Assembly (NCBI GenBank): GCA_023614405.1
Contig: CM042686.1
Span: 351,734,329-351,798,328, forward strand
DNA length: 64,000 nt
Source of the DNA: Avena insularis
Taxonomy: Eukaryota > Streptophyta > Magnoliopsida > Poales > Poaceae
Direction of reading: 5' to 3'
The notes under the pieces: generated by a model
Databases searched by the model: none
What the model was told of the DNA's origin: nothing
What the model saw: only the letters and a program-made list of their open reading frames with translations
Shown here: positions 33,901 to 45,918 of the stretch, in pieces
Layout: each line of letters opens with the position of its first letter
Numbering within the stretch: position 1 is the first letter of the stretch
Made by a program: the position numbers and the translations under genes

Positions 33901-36900
33901 CGACGATCTGGTCCGCCTCGAGCACGCTTGTCTGCACCCGATGGTCGCTGGTGAGCACCTCTACCTCCCGGACATCTCCCTTTCCCTTCTAGATCGCCGC
34001 AACACCGTCGCGCTCCGTCGAGCAGCCTCCGTGCACCACCGCGCGTCGCGCTCTGGCAGACAGCAGCAGTTGTAGCAGCTTCCATCCCGCCTCTGTTCTT
34101 CATCATGCCCCGCGCACTGTAGGCCGCCTCCGTGCGAGCTTGCTAAACGAAAATGGTAGCCCGCACAACCCTCTGCTTTTTTCCTTTTTGATTCGCCGCC
34201 GTTTAGTCGCCATCGTCGTCAGAACTCCGGCCGATCCCCTGATATCTACTGACGACGTGCAGCCGACTGTCCGCATGATCGTCGTTTTCGCAGAAAGACC
34301 CCTGCCCTTTTTCCCGCCTCAACCTGCAGTCCCAAGAGGCCCACCTGTCATACTCCCTTGCCGTTTTACAGTTAGGGACCCAGGCTTTTCCGCTTTTGGT
34401 CGCGCCTGCCGGGGATCGCCCACGTGTCGCCCACCGGCTGGCCGGGCGCGCGAGTGGCCCTGCACCTGGCCGGGCCCGTTTGTCGGTCGCTGCGGGTAAA
34501 CTCCCCGTGGGTGCGAAAAGCTGACCCAGACCCGTTGGGCCCCACCTGGTGCTGACTCAGCGCTGGACCCGTGCGTCAGTGACACGGTCTAAGTTCTTCC
34601 GAGTAGAAAAAGTCTGTATGATTTCTATTTTAAATAAAACAATTTCAGAAAATGTTTTATAAATGATTTAATTTCTGTTTTAAATAACTTTTAAATTATA
34701 AATCCAAATAATACAAATGATATATGTTTTTGAATCAGAAGAATGTGAGGAATTCAAAAATGCCATTCAAAATATTATTTGAGCACTTTAATTTTCGAGA
34801 TGATTAAAATTACAATAAAATGCCCTATTTCTTAATTAATTAATAACTTTAGTTTTATAACTCCAAATTTGACAAATAATATGTCTAAATCGATCAGCGC
34901 GTCGAGCCCGTTTTAAATATGCATTCCATGTTCTGAATTGCAGCATGCATCGTATAAATATTAAGTGTACAGCAAGTGTTATGAGAGCAAAACATGACAA
35001 AAACTTAATGAAATGCTTTACTCTTGTACCCCACACCTCACCCATGCCATGCTACTTTATTACCATGTAAATTGTGCATCATTCATCATGGCATGCTTGT
35101 TTTGCTTGTCGCATTTCAATACATATGCTTGTGCACTTTATTTATGTTGGCCTTGTTTGTTTGGTTCTTCCTCGAATAGACGCTGAGCAGGGGATATATC
35201 AGGAATCCCAGGAGCACTACCCAGATCCTTCTCTCGCTTTAGCTGAGCTGCCAGGCAAGCACTACCACATGCTTGCATACATATAGTACCTATTGCCTCT
35301 ATCTTATTCTTGCATCATTGAGTCGCGATTGCATTAAATTGAATCCCAAGTACTGCATAGCCTTTACTTTTAAACCCCACCGAAGCTTGTTCCTCCATCC
35401 CATGAGCCATTACTACAGGAGTTGTTTGAGCCATGCGGGTCGTAGAACAGCATGTGTATGGTATGTGAGTGTCTGATGGATAACGAGGTACCTAAACAAC
35501 TTAACCTGAGTAGTAATGGGATAACTAATGAAAGTGGCACCGGTGAGGAATATCTGCTATTTGGTTCTTCATGCTCACTTGTGTCCCGTAGGACCCCGAG
35601 TACTTGATTCCTGTTCCTTGACTATTTGCACTATCCACATCCGGGAGGCCTTATGGACCCCCCCTGAGCCAGAGCTTGATTCACTCTTATTTCTTGGGGC
35701 CACAAAGTAGTTTGGGCATTTATTACTATCCTGTACTTATACCATGCTTTACTGCTTTATTTAAGATTGTGCGAGGAGCACCTGTACTGTTTAGGATTGC
35801 GGAGTGTTTTTCCGGTATCGACAAGCCCAGTCACACTTTCGGGTTCCCAGTCGTTACAGCCATTGGCGCAAACATTGGGTCTGTCTCGGAGCCGGCCAAC
35901 TTCGTTGCGGGTAGCTTAATGGGGTGGCCCCCTGAAATATTTTTGAATCTTGTGATCCCTTTGTCGTGAATGCCTCGTTGGGTTTTGATTTGGTTTTTCC
36001 AATGTTGATCGAGTGTGTGTTGCTATTTGTGCACCTCAGGTAAATCTTTCAAAGCCGTGTCATGATTATGGACGACTTGGAGCACAGTTTCTCGATCATA
36101 GACAAGTATAACTAAGTACCGCTTTTAATTTGACTAAGTACCTGACTAGTAAATAGTGCAACACTCATGGAATGGCTAATAAAACTGCCAGCGGATGGGG
36201 GTTTGTTCGTCCGCTTTCTCGTTGGTAAGCGAGAAGGAGGATGGATCTGTTAATTATACTGTTATAACTATTGTTCTTAATTAACGAACATCCGTCTATC
36301 ATTGGTTAGGCGGATGGTTAGCGAGTATCTATAGAATTGTTAGTTATCATCTTTTGCTGCAATTGCATCACCCAGGTTATGTCCCCTCTAGAGGCATAAA
36401 GACTTGCTGAGTACCCCTAGGGTCTCACACGATAAATTGTTTGATTCAGATGAACAGGTATATTCGCAAGATGGATACTGGGTGGAGGAGACAGATGATG
36501 TCGGCAACGATCACTCGGTGTAGAGATTCCGGGAACAGGGATCCGTGAGATCTGTGGGCGGGATGTGTTTATTTATGTGGCATCTTATGCCGATTTGCTT
36601 CTTATCCGTACTCGGATCTTGTTTTCTGCTTCCGCCTGATACTCTGATGTTTGATGTATGAGGAGATATCCTAAACTATTATATCTATCTAGGATATTTG
36701 GATCTTGCCGTATGGCGTTGCAATATTTCTATTTCTTTTAGATGGAATGGCTCTGAGGACTATTATATGTGGCTTGCATACATACTCACTTGTGTATGTA
36801 GTTGATCCCTTCGCCTGCCGATTACGTCGCTCGTTCTTGTCCCGATGTTCTGAAATTGGTTAGGACGGCCGAAAGGTCTACCTGTGAGTGCCCCCTAGGC

Positions 36901-37622
36901 CCCACCGTACTATTTTAACCACTTTCGCTCATCCAGGCATGTAACTAAGAGTGTAATTCACCGAGGTAGTTACACCTGCTCTCCAAATAAATCTCCTTCG
37001 CCATCGACGGAGCCGAAGGAAAAGCTTGATCTTCTCTGGAGAAGATTATCTAGAAAGATGTTGCCACTTTGTCAAGGCCGCCGCCGCAAAAAAAGGAAGA
37101 AAATGGCTAGTAAAGGTGTGGCGATATCCGAAGATCCTGTTGGTGTGGATATGAAAGATGTAAGTCACTCTATACTTCCGAATTTTTTTGCCCGTAGCTT
37201 CTTTTTATTTTTCCTGATATCTCTTGTTGTGATGTTGTTCTTCAGCCTTTGATGCGCGAGATGGTCAACATGGCCTCTTGCTTCATAAAAATCCGAGATG
37301 AAGCCAAAGAAATGAAGGGTATGTCCTCTTCATCCTCGGGATTTCTTTGTGAATTTTTCTTCGTCACTTTTCATGATTTATTCGCGCAGCTGCTGCCAAG
37401 GAATCCGGAGTTATCCGGGACAAGGCAATGAAGCATGCTGATGATCTGGAGGTTAAACTTCGGTCTGTTGAGGAGGCTTCGGAGGAGGCGAAGCAAAAGG
37501 CAAAAAATGATGCCAAAGAAGTGGCCAAGCAAGCCGACGTTCGAGATGAAAATCTCCGGGAGCGCCTGGAGGGGATTGTTCATTTGCAGCCCGAAAGTTC
37601 CTGGGCGAGCGCATGGCGGTAG
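30986..37622 (+). pseudogene. Transposase_28-type gypsy transposon gene, plus strand
   Basis: A second gene of this family, with visible introns. The domain starts in 31005-31283 (PELGWRVMFLSFLFRGLSLL ... YGMHLYQLTPNSILHVACF). After frame damage it continues at 31380-31845 (KSKWFYMKDQPLEG ... MWAYTGKKDPLRISPEDF). Later exons are 31945-32282, 32369-32420 joined to 36980-37159, 37246-37318 and 37390-37622, all with GT...AG borders and matching phases. The later exons encode an acidic, Ser-rich linker, a basic GRRRKKRKK stretch (likely nuclear signal) and a Lys/Glu coiled coil. In-frame TAGs lie at 31417 and 31621. The 32421-36974 element splits one exon. The function of the family is unknown. 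A stop at 37620 or truncation near 37650 ends it. Confidence 0.75.
32421..36974. mobile_element. 4.55 kb TG...CA element, probable long solo LTR
   Basis: It begins TGTAGCATCCC and ends GTAGTTACA, flanked by a perfect 5-bp duplication CCTGC (32416-32420 and 36975-36979). Removing it with one CCTGC rejoins the exon in frame. I see no second copy of the start inside, no primer site, and no Gag or Pol, so a single very long LTR left by recombination fits best. A non-coding LARD-type element is the alternative. Inside are a pyrimidine-rich block (about 33360-33700), a GC-rich block (33700-34590) and AT-rich sequence after 34600. Strand and family were not determined. Confidence 0.75.
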
Positions 37623-38113
37623 CCAAGTTCCCTATAATTGTTGCGTTTCGTAAAGTTGGGCTGCCAACTACTCAGAGGGGCCATTTCAAGGCAAACTCAT
37701 CTCACCCCTGCCAAATACAAACATTTCGTTAAACTACCCCGTGAAGTAGATGGTCGGGACCCACATGTCGGTCATCTATTCGTGATGCGAGCGCCAATGC
37801 GGCAACCTCTTAGGCAAATCGAGGAACTAAGTGGATTGGATGCGTTGAACAATTTCACAAATCCATTACCTCCTTTCCCCTGGCACTGGCGGCATCGAAA
37901 TCCACCCTCTAGGCAGGACGATCCCTTCGGACATTTGAGTTCTGGCGCCAAGTTGCTGCGCCCAGTCGCTGATCCCGAGCTCCAATGGTGCATGCTGTAG
38001 CCGCCATTATGAGGCTCTAGCCCACCTCCTCTGCCAACGAGCCGAGCAGCTCGGAGTATGGAAGATCCTACTAACAAGGAAGAAGAAGTTCTGGCTACAT
38101 GCGTGTGAGCTAC
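37623..38113 (+). other. Gene-flank sequence with a possible upstream exon
   Basis: Sequence without transposon hallmarks. One frame ending at 38104 (HYEALAHLLCQRAEQL, then WKILLTRKKKFW) stops at a good donor, GTGAGC at 38105. Its phase matches the exon that begins at 39601 after the solo LTR. It may therefore be an upstream exon of that gene. I could not find its start codon. Confidence 0.3.
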
Positions 38114-39528
38114 TGATACATTGCAAATGTATCTATAATTTTTGATGTTCCGTGCTTGGTTTTATCTACTTTCTTGTGTTTTGTTCCAACTTTGGAGTAC
38201 TTTTCATATGATTTATTGGACTAACCTATTAACAAGATGCCATAGTGCCCGTTGCCTATTTTCTGTTGTTTTTGGTTCCAGGAAGTCAGAAAATGAATAT
38301 TCTCGGAATTGGACGGGACAAAAGCCAAAGTTACTATTTTCCCGGAAGACTCACGGAGCTAGAAGGAGAGTTAGAGAGGGGCCACAGGGAGGCCACACAC
38401 CCCCTTGGCGCGGGCTCGCCTAGGCCGCGCCAGGGCATGGTGTGGGCCCCCTGGCTGGCCACTGACCTTGCCTCTTTCGCCTATAAGAGCCTCCCGAGGC
38501 AGAAACCCTAGGTCGTCAATCAGAAATCCACGAAAAGTTCCACAGCGCCGCCGCCACCGAAGGGGAGATTCGGGGGACATAATGTCTCTGTTCCGGCACC
38601 CTGCCGGGACGGGGAAGTGCCCCCGGAGCCATCTCCATCGATCTCCACCACCATCTCCATCACCATTGCTGATTCCCATGATGAGGAGGGAGTAGTTCTC
38701 TCTCGAGGCTAAGGGTTCTACCGGTAGCTATGTGTTCATCTCTCTCTATGCATGATCATATTGTGATCATGAGCTTGTAATCTATAGATCTACCTTGCTA
38801 CTCAAGTGCTTTAATAGATCTCTGCTCTCCCCATGTGTGTGAAAGTGACAGCGTGCACACCATGGTGGCACTTAGGCTAGAGATTAGAAATACTTATTAT
38901 GAGTTATATTTGAGTTGGATATCTCTATGAAATTGTGGTGTTTGTTGGACTCATCTAGTACTCAAGGTGACAATGTGGGGTTTTCTAGATGGGAAAGGCT
39001 TACTTTGAGGTGTGCTGTTATAGCCCTACCATGGATTAGAGTGTCCAACCGGAGAGTAGTTCAGCGTAGTATCATGAAGATAATATATTTATATGAGAGT
39101 GTTCACTAGTGAAAGTATGATCCCTAGGCCTTGTTTCTAAGCATTGATACACCGTTTGCAATTAGATCTGTTACATGTTTGCTTGCTTCCTTCTTTATTT
39201 CAGTTTGCTTTTAGTCTCTTCCATGCCATCAAGTTATCTTCTATCACCGTTACCACTTATAATTATCTATAGCACTTGTATTTCACTATCTCTTCGCCGA
39301 ACTAGTGCACCTATACACCTGACAAGTGTATTGGGTGTGTTGGGGACACAAGAGACTTCTTGTATCTTGATTGCAGGGTTGCTTGAGAGGGGATACCTTT
39401 GACCACTTCCTCCCTGAGTTCGATAAACCTTGGGTGATCCACTTAAGGGAAAACTTGCTGCTGTTCTACAAACCTCTACACTTGGAGGCCCAACAACTGT
39501 CTACAAGAATAGAAGTGCGTAGACATCA
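38114..39528 (+). mobile_element. Solo LTR of a gypsy element related to Sabrina
   Basis: It starts TGATACATTGCAAATG and ends GTAGACATCA, 1415 bp, with a perfect target duplication GCTAC at 38109-38113 and 39529-39533. The first 400 bp resemble the Sabrina-type LTRs in this window, but the last kilobase does not, so it belongs to a related family. No internal sequence is present, so it is a product of LTR-LTR recombination. Confidence 0.88.
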
Positions 39529-39600
39529 GCTACCTTTATCTTTTCTATTTGCACTAATTATAACTGCTAGCTGGCTACTGAACCTACCATTGTTTGTTAG

Positions 39601-40391
39601 CCCAACATGGACAAACATATTTTGTCCACAGTTTTCTGTCAAGTGGGATCTCCGCGGACCACCCTTACCTGGTTACGGTAGTCCTCTTCAGGTACGACTC
39701 TAAATCAGCAAGGGTGAAGGGCAAGTGGTATGGACACCATTGTATCATGATGGAAGAAGCGCATGCGCAGATCTGCACTATATCTGGTATGGTTGCTGCT
39801 CTGCATAATCATGATGAATTATGGCTGAAGCAGAGTGCAAAGTTCAGCTTCATGGATGAACGTGGCATCATGGTTCCTCTAATGTATGATAGTCAGCTAA
39901 TTGGGTTGATGAAAAGGTATGCTTCGGCTTGCATGTTTGAGCTGAATTGTGATGTACTGGATGTGGAAGCTGCTGTAACTAGGAGTCGCGCTTCTATTCT
40001 TGGACAGGGTGGTCGCTCGAACGCAATTAGCTCCTGGTAAGCAAAAGTCTCTTAGGGTTCACATGTTGGTGCTGAATTGTAATTTTTGTTTTGTTTACTT
40101 TGTAGATATTGGGCAGTTACGCAACAGTTCTATTTCCTTGACAGGAAGCGCCGCAAGGTTAGAAACATGACTATCGGGTCAGTCATTTTGCTACCTGAAG
40201 AAGGTAAAAACGAGTGGAAAGATGATGCTGGACACGATTCTGGAGCTGATTGTCCCGATGATGCAGAGTACGTGAAGCTAAGAAAATTTGCACAGAGGAA
40301 GAGGAAGAGGGCAGAAAATGAAGAAGCTAGTGGACATGAAGGCTTGGCACCCAGGCTGCGGAAGAAGGCTGCTGGCAATGAAGATGCATAG
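39601..40391 (+). pseudogene. Unrecognised two-exon gene remnant with basic tail
   Basis: I do not recognise the family. The first exon (39601-40036) follows an acceptor TTGTTAG and reads QHGQTYFVHSFLSSGIS ... VKGKWYGHHCIMMEEAHA ... LMKRYASACMFELNCDVLDV. The second (40106-40391) follows TTTGTAG and reads YWAVTQQFYFLDRKRRK, then an acidic stretch and a basic RKRKR stretch that could be a nuclear signal. Joining them at the obvious donor (TG|GTAAGC) makes a TGA; the consensus AG before GT would not. So it is either broken at the splice site or spliced elsewhere. The predicted exons total about 240 residues. A domain resembling the start of Mutator-type transposases is possible but unproven. Confidence 0.45.
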
Positions 40392-41121
40392 TAATGTGTT
40401 CAACTTGAACCTATATATGTACTTCGGTTAAATTCTGGAGCTCTATGTGTGGAACTTTGCTGGGCGAAACAATCTACCCATGTTCTCTGAGTAAAATATA
40501 CCACGACTTAGGGTTTGGAAATGCCCGATTCAGTAGTTGAATCCGAAATTGTGATTGTGCCACTACTATCTGAAAACACACAGCACTGGTTCCACGATTG
40601 CTGAGGGGCAGGATGTCTCCAAATTCGATGGAATGTAAGTAGCACAGAAATAAATTATTTAAGCTGCTACACTCTATGAAGCAGCAACTTATTTCAGCTG
40701 CTGCACAATGACATGGCAACATAAACAGCAATGGCAACCGATAATGCCCAGATGAGGAGGAAATCGGTACCACTTTCTGGCCTAATCTTGAGCCCGTCTA
40801 TCTCACTGCCTCCCTGCTCTTGCATCCCCTACATCTAGCAAAGCTCCCGGATCTCTAGTAATCGGGTGTACGTGCTTCCACTTTATAAATTGTGGTTGTG
40901 CCATTTGCATGCGGCACAATCCACATAGATTACGTTTAAAAAAACCACCAATGTCAGAATACCACCATGACCAGACAAAAGGAAGTAATGTAGGGTTAAG
41001 ACAGATTAACAGGCGACCAATTGTTTTCCTCCCAGGACTCCGGGACCACTAGTTCAGACCGCTAGGTCAACAAGTACAACTATTACAACTTAAAAAGGCA
41101 TGGAGCTCAACCTAAATAGAA
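40392..41121. other. Spacer, nothing recognised
   Basis: About 730 bp between the convergent 39.6-40.4 kb and 41.1-41.9 kb genes. It probably includes their 3' untranslated regions. No repeat, RNA gene or convincing ORF was seen. Confidence 0.5.
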
Positions 41122-41914
41122 CTAGTTATCACACATCTCCTTCATCTTCCTAATATTAGCCCGATGTGCATCTTCCTGTGAGAGCAAGGATCGAATCGTC
41201 TGCTCCTTCCTTTTAGCATCTTCCTTGCACAGCTTCAATTGTTTCTCTACATTTTTCCTCATGCACTTGTCAATACTCGTAGTTGTGAATGGCAGGACTT
41301 TGGCCTGGTGAAGATCATTCCTTGCTTGAGTTAGTTCTTGCTCTGCTTTATCCTTCATGGCCAATGCCACGTCCCTCTCCTTCTCGACTTTGCTAACCTA
41401 GTCTTGCACCCTCCTGAGATCTTGGTTAAGCTTGGTCTTCTCATATGGTTCCCATAGCTTCATCTCAACATTGTCAAGAAGTGAGCTGAATACGGATTCT
41501 TTCAACTCAACAGTCATTTCCCATAGTTTGTCTAGCATTTTCTGCATCGATTTGGGCCACTCTGGATCTACCCATTTGACAACACTGCAACTTCTACCTT
41601 GCATCATTGCACGATGTCCTTGACACCGTAAAAACCTCCTTCCTGTGTTTCATCCTTCGAAAGCTACAAATTTAGCAGGCACATATCCATGTTTACATAG
41701 CAGAGGACTGTCTTCATCCGCTAAACCGTGATAGTCGGAGTCATACATCGTCTGGTTGGCCTAACACATCATACGCGCATGAGTAAACAAAGTAGATCTA
41801 GCTCAAAATAGATAACTCGCCATAGATCATAGAGATAGAGATGATACGACTCACATCGAAATCACCGTCCCTGTCGTCACGGTGTGTTTCCTCACCGTCT
41901 CCCCTTGAACCCAT
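41122..41914 (-). pseudogene. GRF-type zinc finger and coiled-coil protein, two stops
   Basis: Exon 1 is 41914-41855 (20 codons, MGSRGDGEETHRDD) and ends at a GTGAGT donor. Exon 2 is 41760-41122 after a TTAG acceptor, and the frame joins without loss. Exon 2 begins with a GRF-like zinc finger: LCKHGY, then TGRRFLRCQGH, then SCSVVKWVDPEWP, giving the C/H, C and C ligands. A long charged coiled coil follows (KVEKERDVALAMKDKAEQEL ... KEQTIRSLLSQEDAH). Two in-frame stops break it: TGA at 41652-41650 inside the finger, and TAG at 41400-41398 before the coiled coil. Plant GRF proteins with this layout are numerous and poorly understood. The intact length would be about 232 residues. Confidence 0.75.
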
Positions 41915-42345
41915 GGCGAGAGGGGAGGGGGTGGCTGCCGGAGAGGGGATTGGGATGGAGACGCCTTGGCCATGTGCTCGCAGGATGGGAGTGAAGTGGG
42001 GAAAGTGGCTTCGAGGGGAAGGAAGAGAAGTACGGGGAGGAAGAGAAGTAATGGGGACGTGACACTAGAATATGGCCCACTGAACTCGTGAGTCGTGACA
42101 CTCGTAACAGGGGCGTGCCCGGTGTTGCCAGTTTGTCCAGATCAAGCGGGAAGCAAACTGGCCAATCATGCCGCAGAACAACCTACTCGTGGATCGCTCT
42201 CACGGGGGCCATCCCAGTCATCCAAGCGCCCCGATCGAACGGTATGTAACAATCGTCATGCAGAACAACTGTGTTAGGGCGTGCCTTCTAGAAGACTTGG
42301 TCTAACAGCCACCATTGGGGGCTAAGGTAAGGGCTCTCCTAAGGT
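41915..42345. other. Spacer between the GRF gene and the satellite
   Basis: This would hold the promoter of the GRF gene (minus strand). I see no clear TATA box. Immediately before the array lies a stretch with GTTAGGGCGTGCC and TAAGGGCTCTCC that shows no repeat of the array unit. Confidence 0.4.
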
Positions 42346-43039
42346 TAGGATCCATATGTGGTTTATGAGAAGAACACACATGCAATGCCACTGGTGATAT
42401 GTGGTTTGTGAAAAGAACACACATGCAATGACTCTAACTTTGGATTGTGAAAAGAACAGGCAATACAATTACTCTCGTGGATCCATGTGTGGTTTGTGAA
42501 AGAAAAGACATTCACTGACTCTAGTTGTGGTTCATGAAAAGAACACACGTGCAATGACTCTAGATGTGGTTTTTGAGAAGAACACACATGCAATGAGTCT
42601 GGCGGTGGTTCATGAAAAGAACACACATGCAATGACACTGGTGGATCCATGTCTGGTTTGTGGAAAGAACAGACATGCAATGACTCTAGCTGTGGTTAAT
42701 GAAAAGAGCAGACATGCAATGACACTACTAGATCCATGTGTGGTTTGTGAGAAGAACACACATGCAATGACACTAGGTGTGGTTCATGAAAAGAACACAC
42801 ATCAAATGACAATAGTGGATCCTTATGTGGTTTATGAAAATAACACACATGCAATGACTCTAGGTGTGGTTCATGAAAAGAACACACATCCAATGACTCT
42901 AGCTATTCCATATGTGGTTTCTGGAAAGAAAAGACATGCAATGACTCTAGTTGTGGTTTGTGAAAAGAACAGACATGTAATTACTCTAGCTGTGGTTCAT
43001 GAAAAGAACACAGATCCAGTGACACTGGTGGATCCATAT

Positions 43040-45918
43040 GTGGTTTGTGGAAAGAACAAACATGCAATGACACTGGTGTGGTTCATGAAAAGAGCAGACA
43101 TGCAATGACACTGGTGGATCCATGTGTGGTTTGCGAGAAGAACACACATGCAATAGCACTGGGTGTGGTTCATGAAAAGAACACACATCCAATGACACTA
43201 GTCGATCCTTATGTGGTTTGTGAAAAGAACACACATGCAATGACTCTGGGTGTGGTTCATGAAAAGAACACACATCCAGTGACTCTAGCTGCCATATGTG
43301 GTTTGTGGAAAGAACAGACATGCAATGACTCTAGATGTGGTTTGTGAAAAGAACGGACCTGTAATTACTCTAGCTGTAGTTTGTGAAAAGAACATACATC
43401 TAGTGACACTGGTGGATCCATATGTGGTTTGTGGAAAGAACAGACATGGAATGACTCTAGCTGTTGTTTGTGAAAAGAACAGACATGTAATGATAGTGGT
43501 GGATCCTGTGTGTGCTTTGTGAGAAGAACACACATGCAATGACACTGGGTGTGGTTCATGAAAAGAATACACATCCAATGACACTGGTGGATCCTTATGT
43601 GGTTTGTGAAAAGAACACACATGCAATGACTCTGGGTGTGGTTCATGAAAAGAACACGAATCCAATGACACTGGTGGATCGAAATGTGGTTTGTGGAAAC
43701 AACAAACATGCAATGACACTGGGTGTGGTTCATGAAAAGAACACACATCCAATGACACTGGTGGATCCTTACGTGGTTTGTGGAAAGAACAGACATGCAA
43801 TGCCACTGGGTGTGGTTAATGAAAAGAACAGACATGCTATGACACTGGTGGATCCATGTGTGGTTTGTGGGAAGAACACACATGCAATGCCACTGGTTAT
43901 GGTTCATGAAAAGATCACACATCTAGTGACGCTGGTGGATCCATATGTGGTTTGTGGAAAGAACAGACATGCAATGACTCTAGCTGTGGTTCATGAAAAG
44001 AAGAGACATGCAATGACACTGGTGGATCCATGTGTGGTTTGTGGGAAGAACAGACATGCAATGACTCTGGCTGTGGTTCATGAAAAGAAAACACATGCAA
44101 TGACACTGGGTGGATCCATATGTGGTTTCTGAGAATAACAAACATGCAATGACTCTAGCCATGGTTCATGAAAAGAACAGACATGCAATGACACTGGTGG
44201 ATCCATGTGTGGTTTGTGAGAAGAACACACATGCAATGACTCTGGCTGTGGTTCATGAAAAGAAAGACATCCAATGACAATGGTGTACCCTTATGTGGTT
44301 TGTGGAAATAACAGACATGCAATAACTCTAGTTGTGGTTCATGAAAAGAACACACATCCAATCACACTGGTGGATCCATGTGTGGTTTGTGGAAAAACAA
44401 ACATGCAATGACACTGGTGTGGTTCATGAAAAGAGCAGACATGCAATGACACTGGTGGATCCATGTGTGGTTTGCGAGAAGATCACACATGCAATGGCAC
44501 TGGGTGTGGTTCATGAAAAGAACACACATCCAATGACACTGGTGGATCCTTATGTGGTTTGTTAAAAGAACACACATGCAATGACTCTGGGTGTGGTTCA
44601 TGAAAAGAACACACATCCAGTGACTCTAGCTGCCATATGTGGTTTGTGGAAAGAACAGACATGCAATGACTCTAGATGTGGTTTGTGAAAAGAACGGACC
44701 TGTAATTACTCTAGCTGTAGTTTGTGAAAAGAACATACATCTAGTGACACTGGTGGATCCATATGTGGTTTGTGGAAAGAACAGACATGGAATGACTCTA
44801 GCTGTTGTTTGTGAAAAGAACAGACATGTAATGATAGTGGTGGATCCTGTGTGTGCTTTGTGAGAAGAACACACATGCAATGACACTGGGTGTGGTTCAT
44901 GAAAAGAATACACATCCAATGACACTGGTGGATCCTTATGTGGTTTGTGAAAAGAACACACATGCAATGACTCTGGGTGTGGTTCATGAAAAGAACACGA
45001 ATCCAATGACACTGGTGGATCGAAATGTGGTTTGTGGAAACAACAAACATGCAATGACACTGGGTGTGGTTCATGAAAAGAACACACATCCAATGACACT
45101 GGTGGATCCTTACGTGGTTTGTGGAAAGAACAGACATGCAATGCCACTGGGTGTGGTTAATGAAAAGAACAGACATGCTATGACACTGGTGGATCCATGT
45201 GTGGTTTGTGGGAAGAACACACATGCAATGACACTGGTTGTGGTTCATGAAAAGATCACACATCTAGTGACGCTGGTGGATCCATATGTGGTTTGTGGAA
45301 AGAACAGACATGCAATGACTCTAGCTGTGGTTCATGAAAAGAAGAGACATGCAATGACACTGGTGGATCCATGTGTGGTTTGTGGGAAGAACAGACATGC
45401 AATGACTCTGGCTGTGGTTCATGAAAAGAAAACACATGCAATGACACTGGGTGGATCCATATGTGGTTTCTGAGAAGAACAAACATGCAATGACTCTAGC
45501 CATGGTTCATGAAAAGAACAGACATGCAATGACACTGGTGGATCCATGTGTGGTTTGTGAGAAGAACACACATGCAATGACTCTGGCTGTGGTTCATGAA
45601 AAGAAAGACATCCAATGACAATGGTGTACCCTTATGTGGTTTGTGGAAATAACAGACATGCAATAACTCTAGTTGTGGTTCATGAAAAGAACACACATCC
45701 AATCACACTGGTGGATCCATGTGTGGTTTGTGGAAAAACAAACATGCAATGACACTGGTGTGGTTCATGAAAAGAGCAGACATGCAATGACACTGGTGGA
45801 TCCATGTGTGGTTTGCGAGAAGATCACACATGCAATGGCACTGGGTGTGGTTCATGAAAAGAACACACATCCAATGACACTGGTGGATCCTTATGTGGTT
45901 TGTTAAAAGAACACACAT
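43040..45918. repeat. Higher-order duplication, period 1341 bp
   Basis: Segments 43040-44380, 44381-45721 and a short third piece to 45918 repeat with an offset of exactly 1341 bp. For example 43512-44132 equals 44853-45473 almost base for base, with rare single changes such as T to C near 43889 and 45230. 1341 is divisible by three but not by 87. The near identity, against clear divergence among 87-bp units, marks a recent block duplication. Confidence 0.9.
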
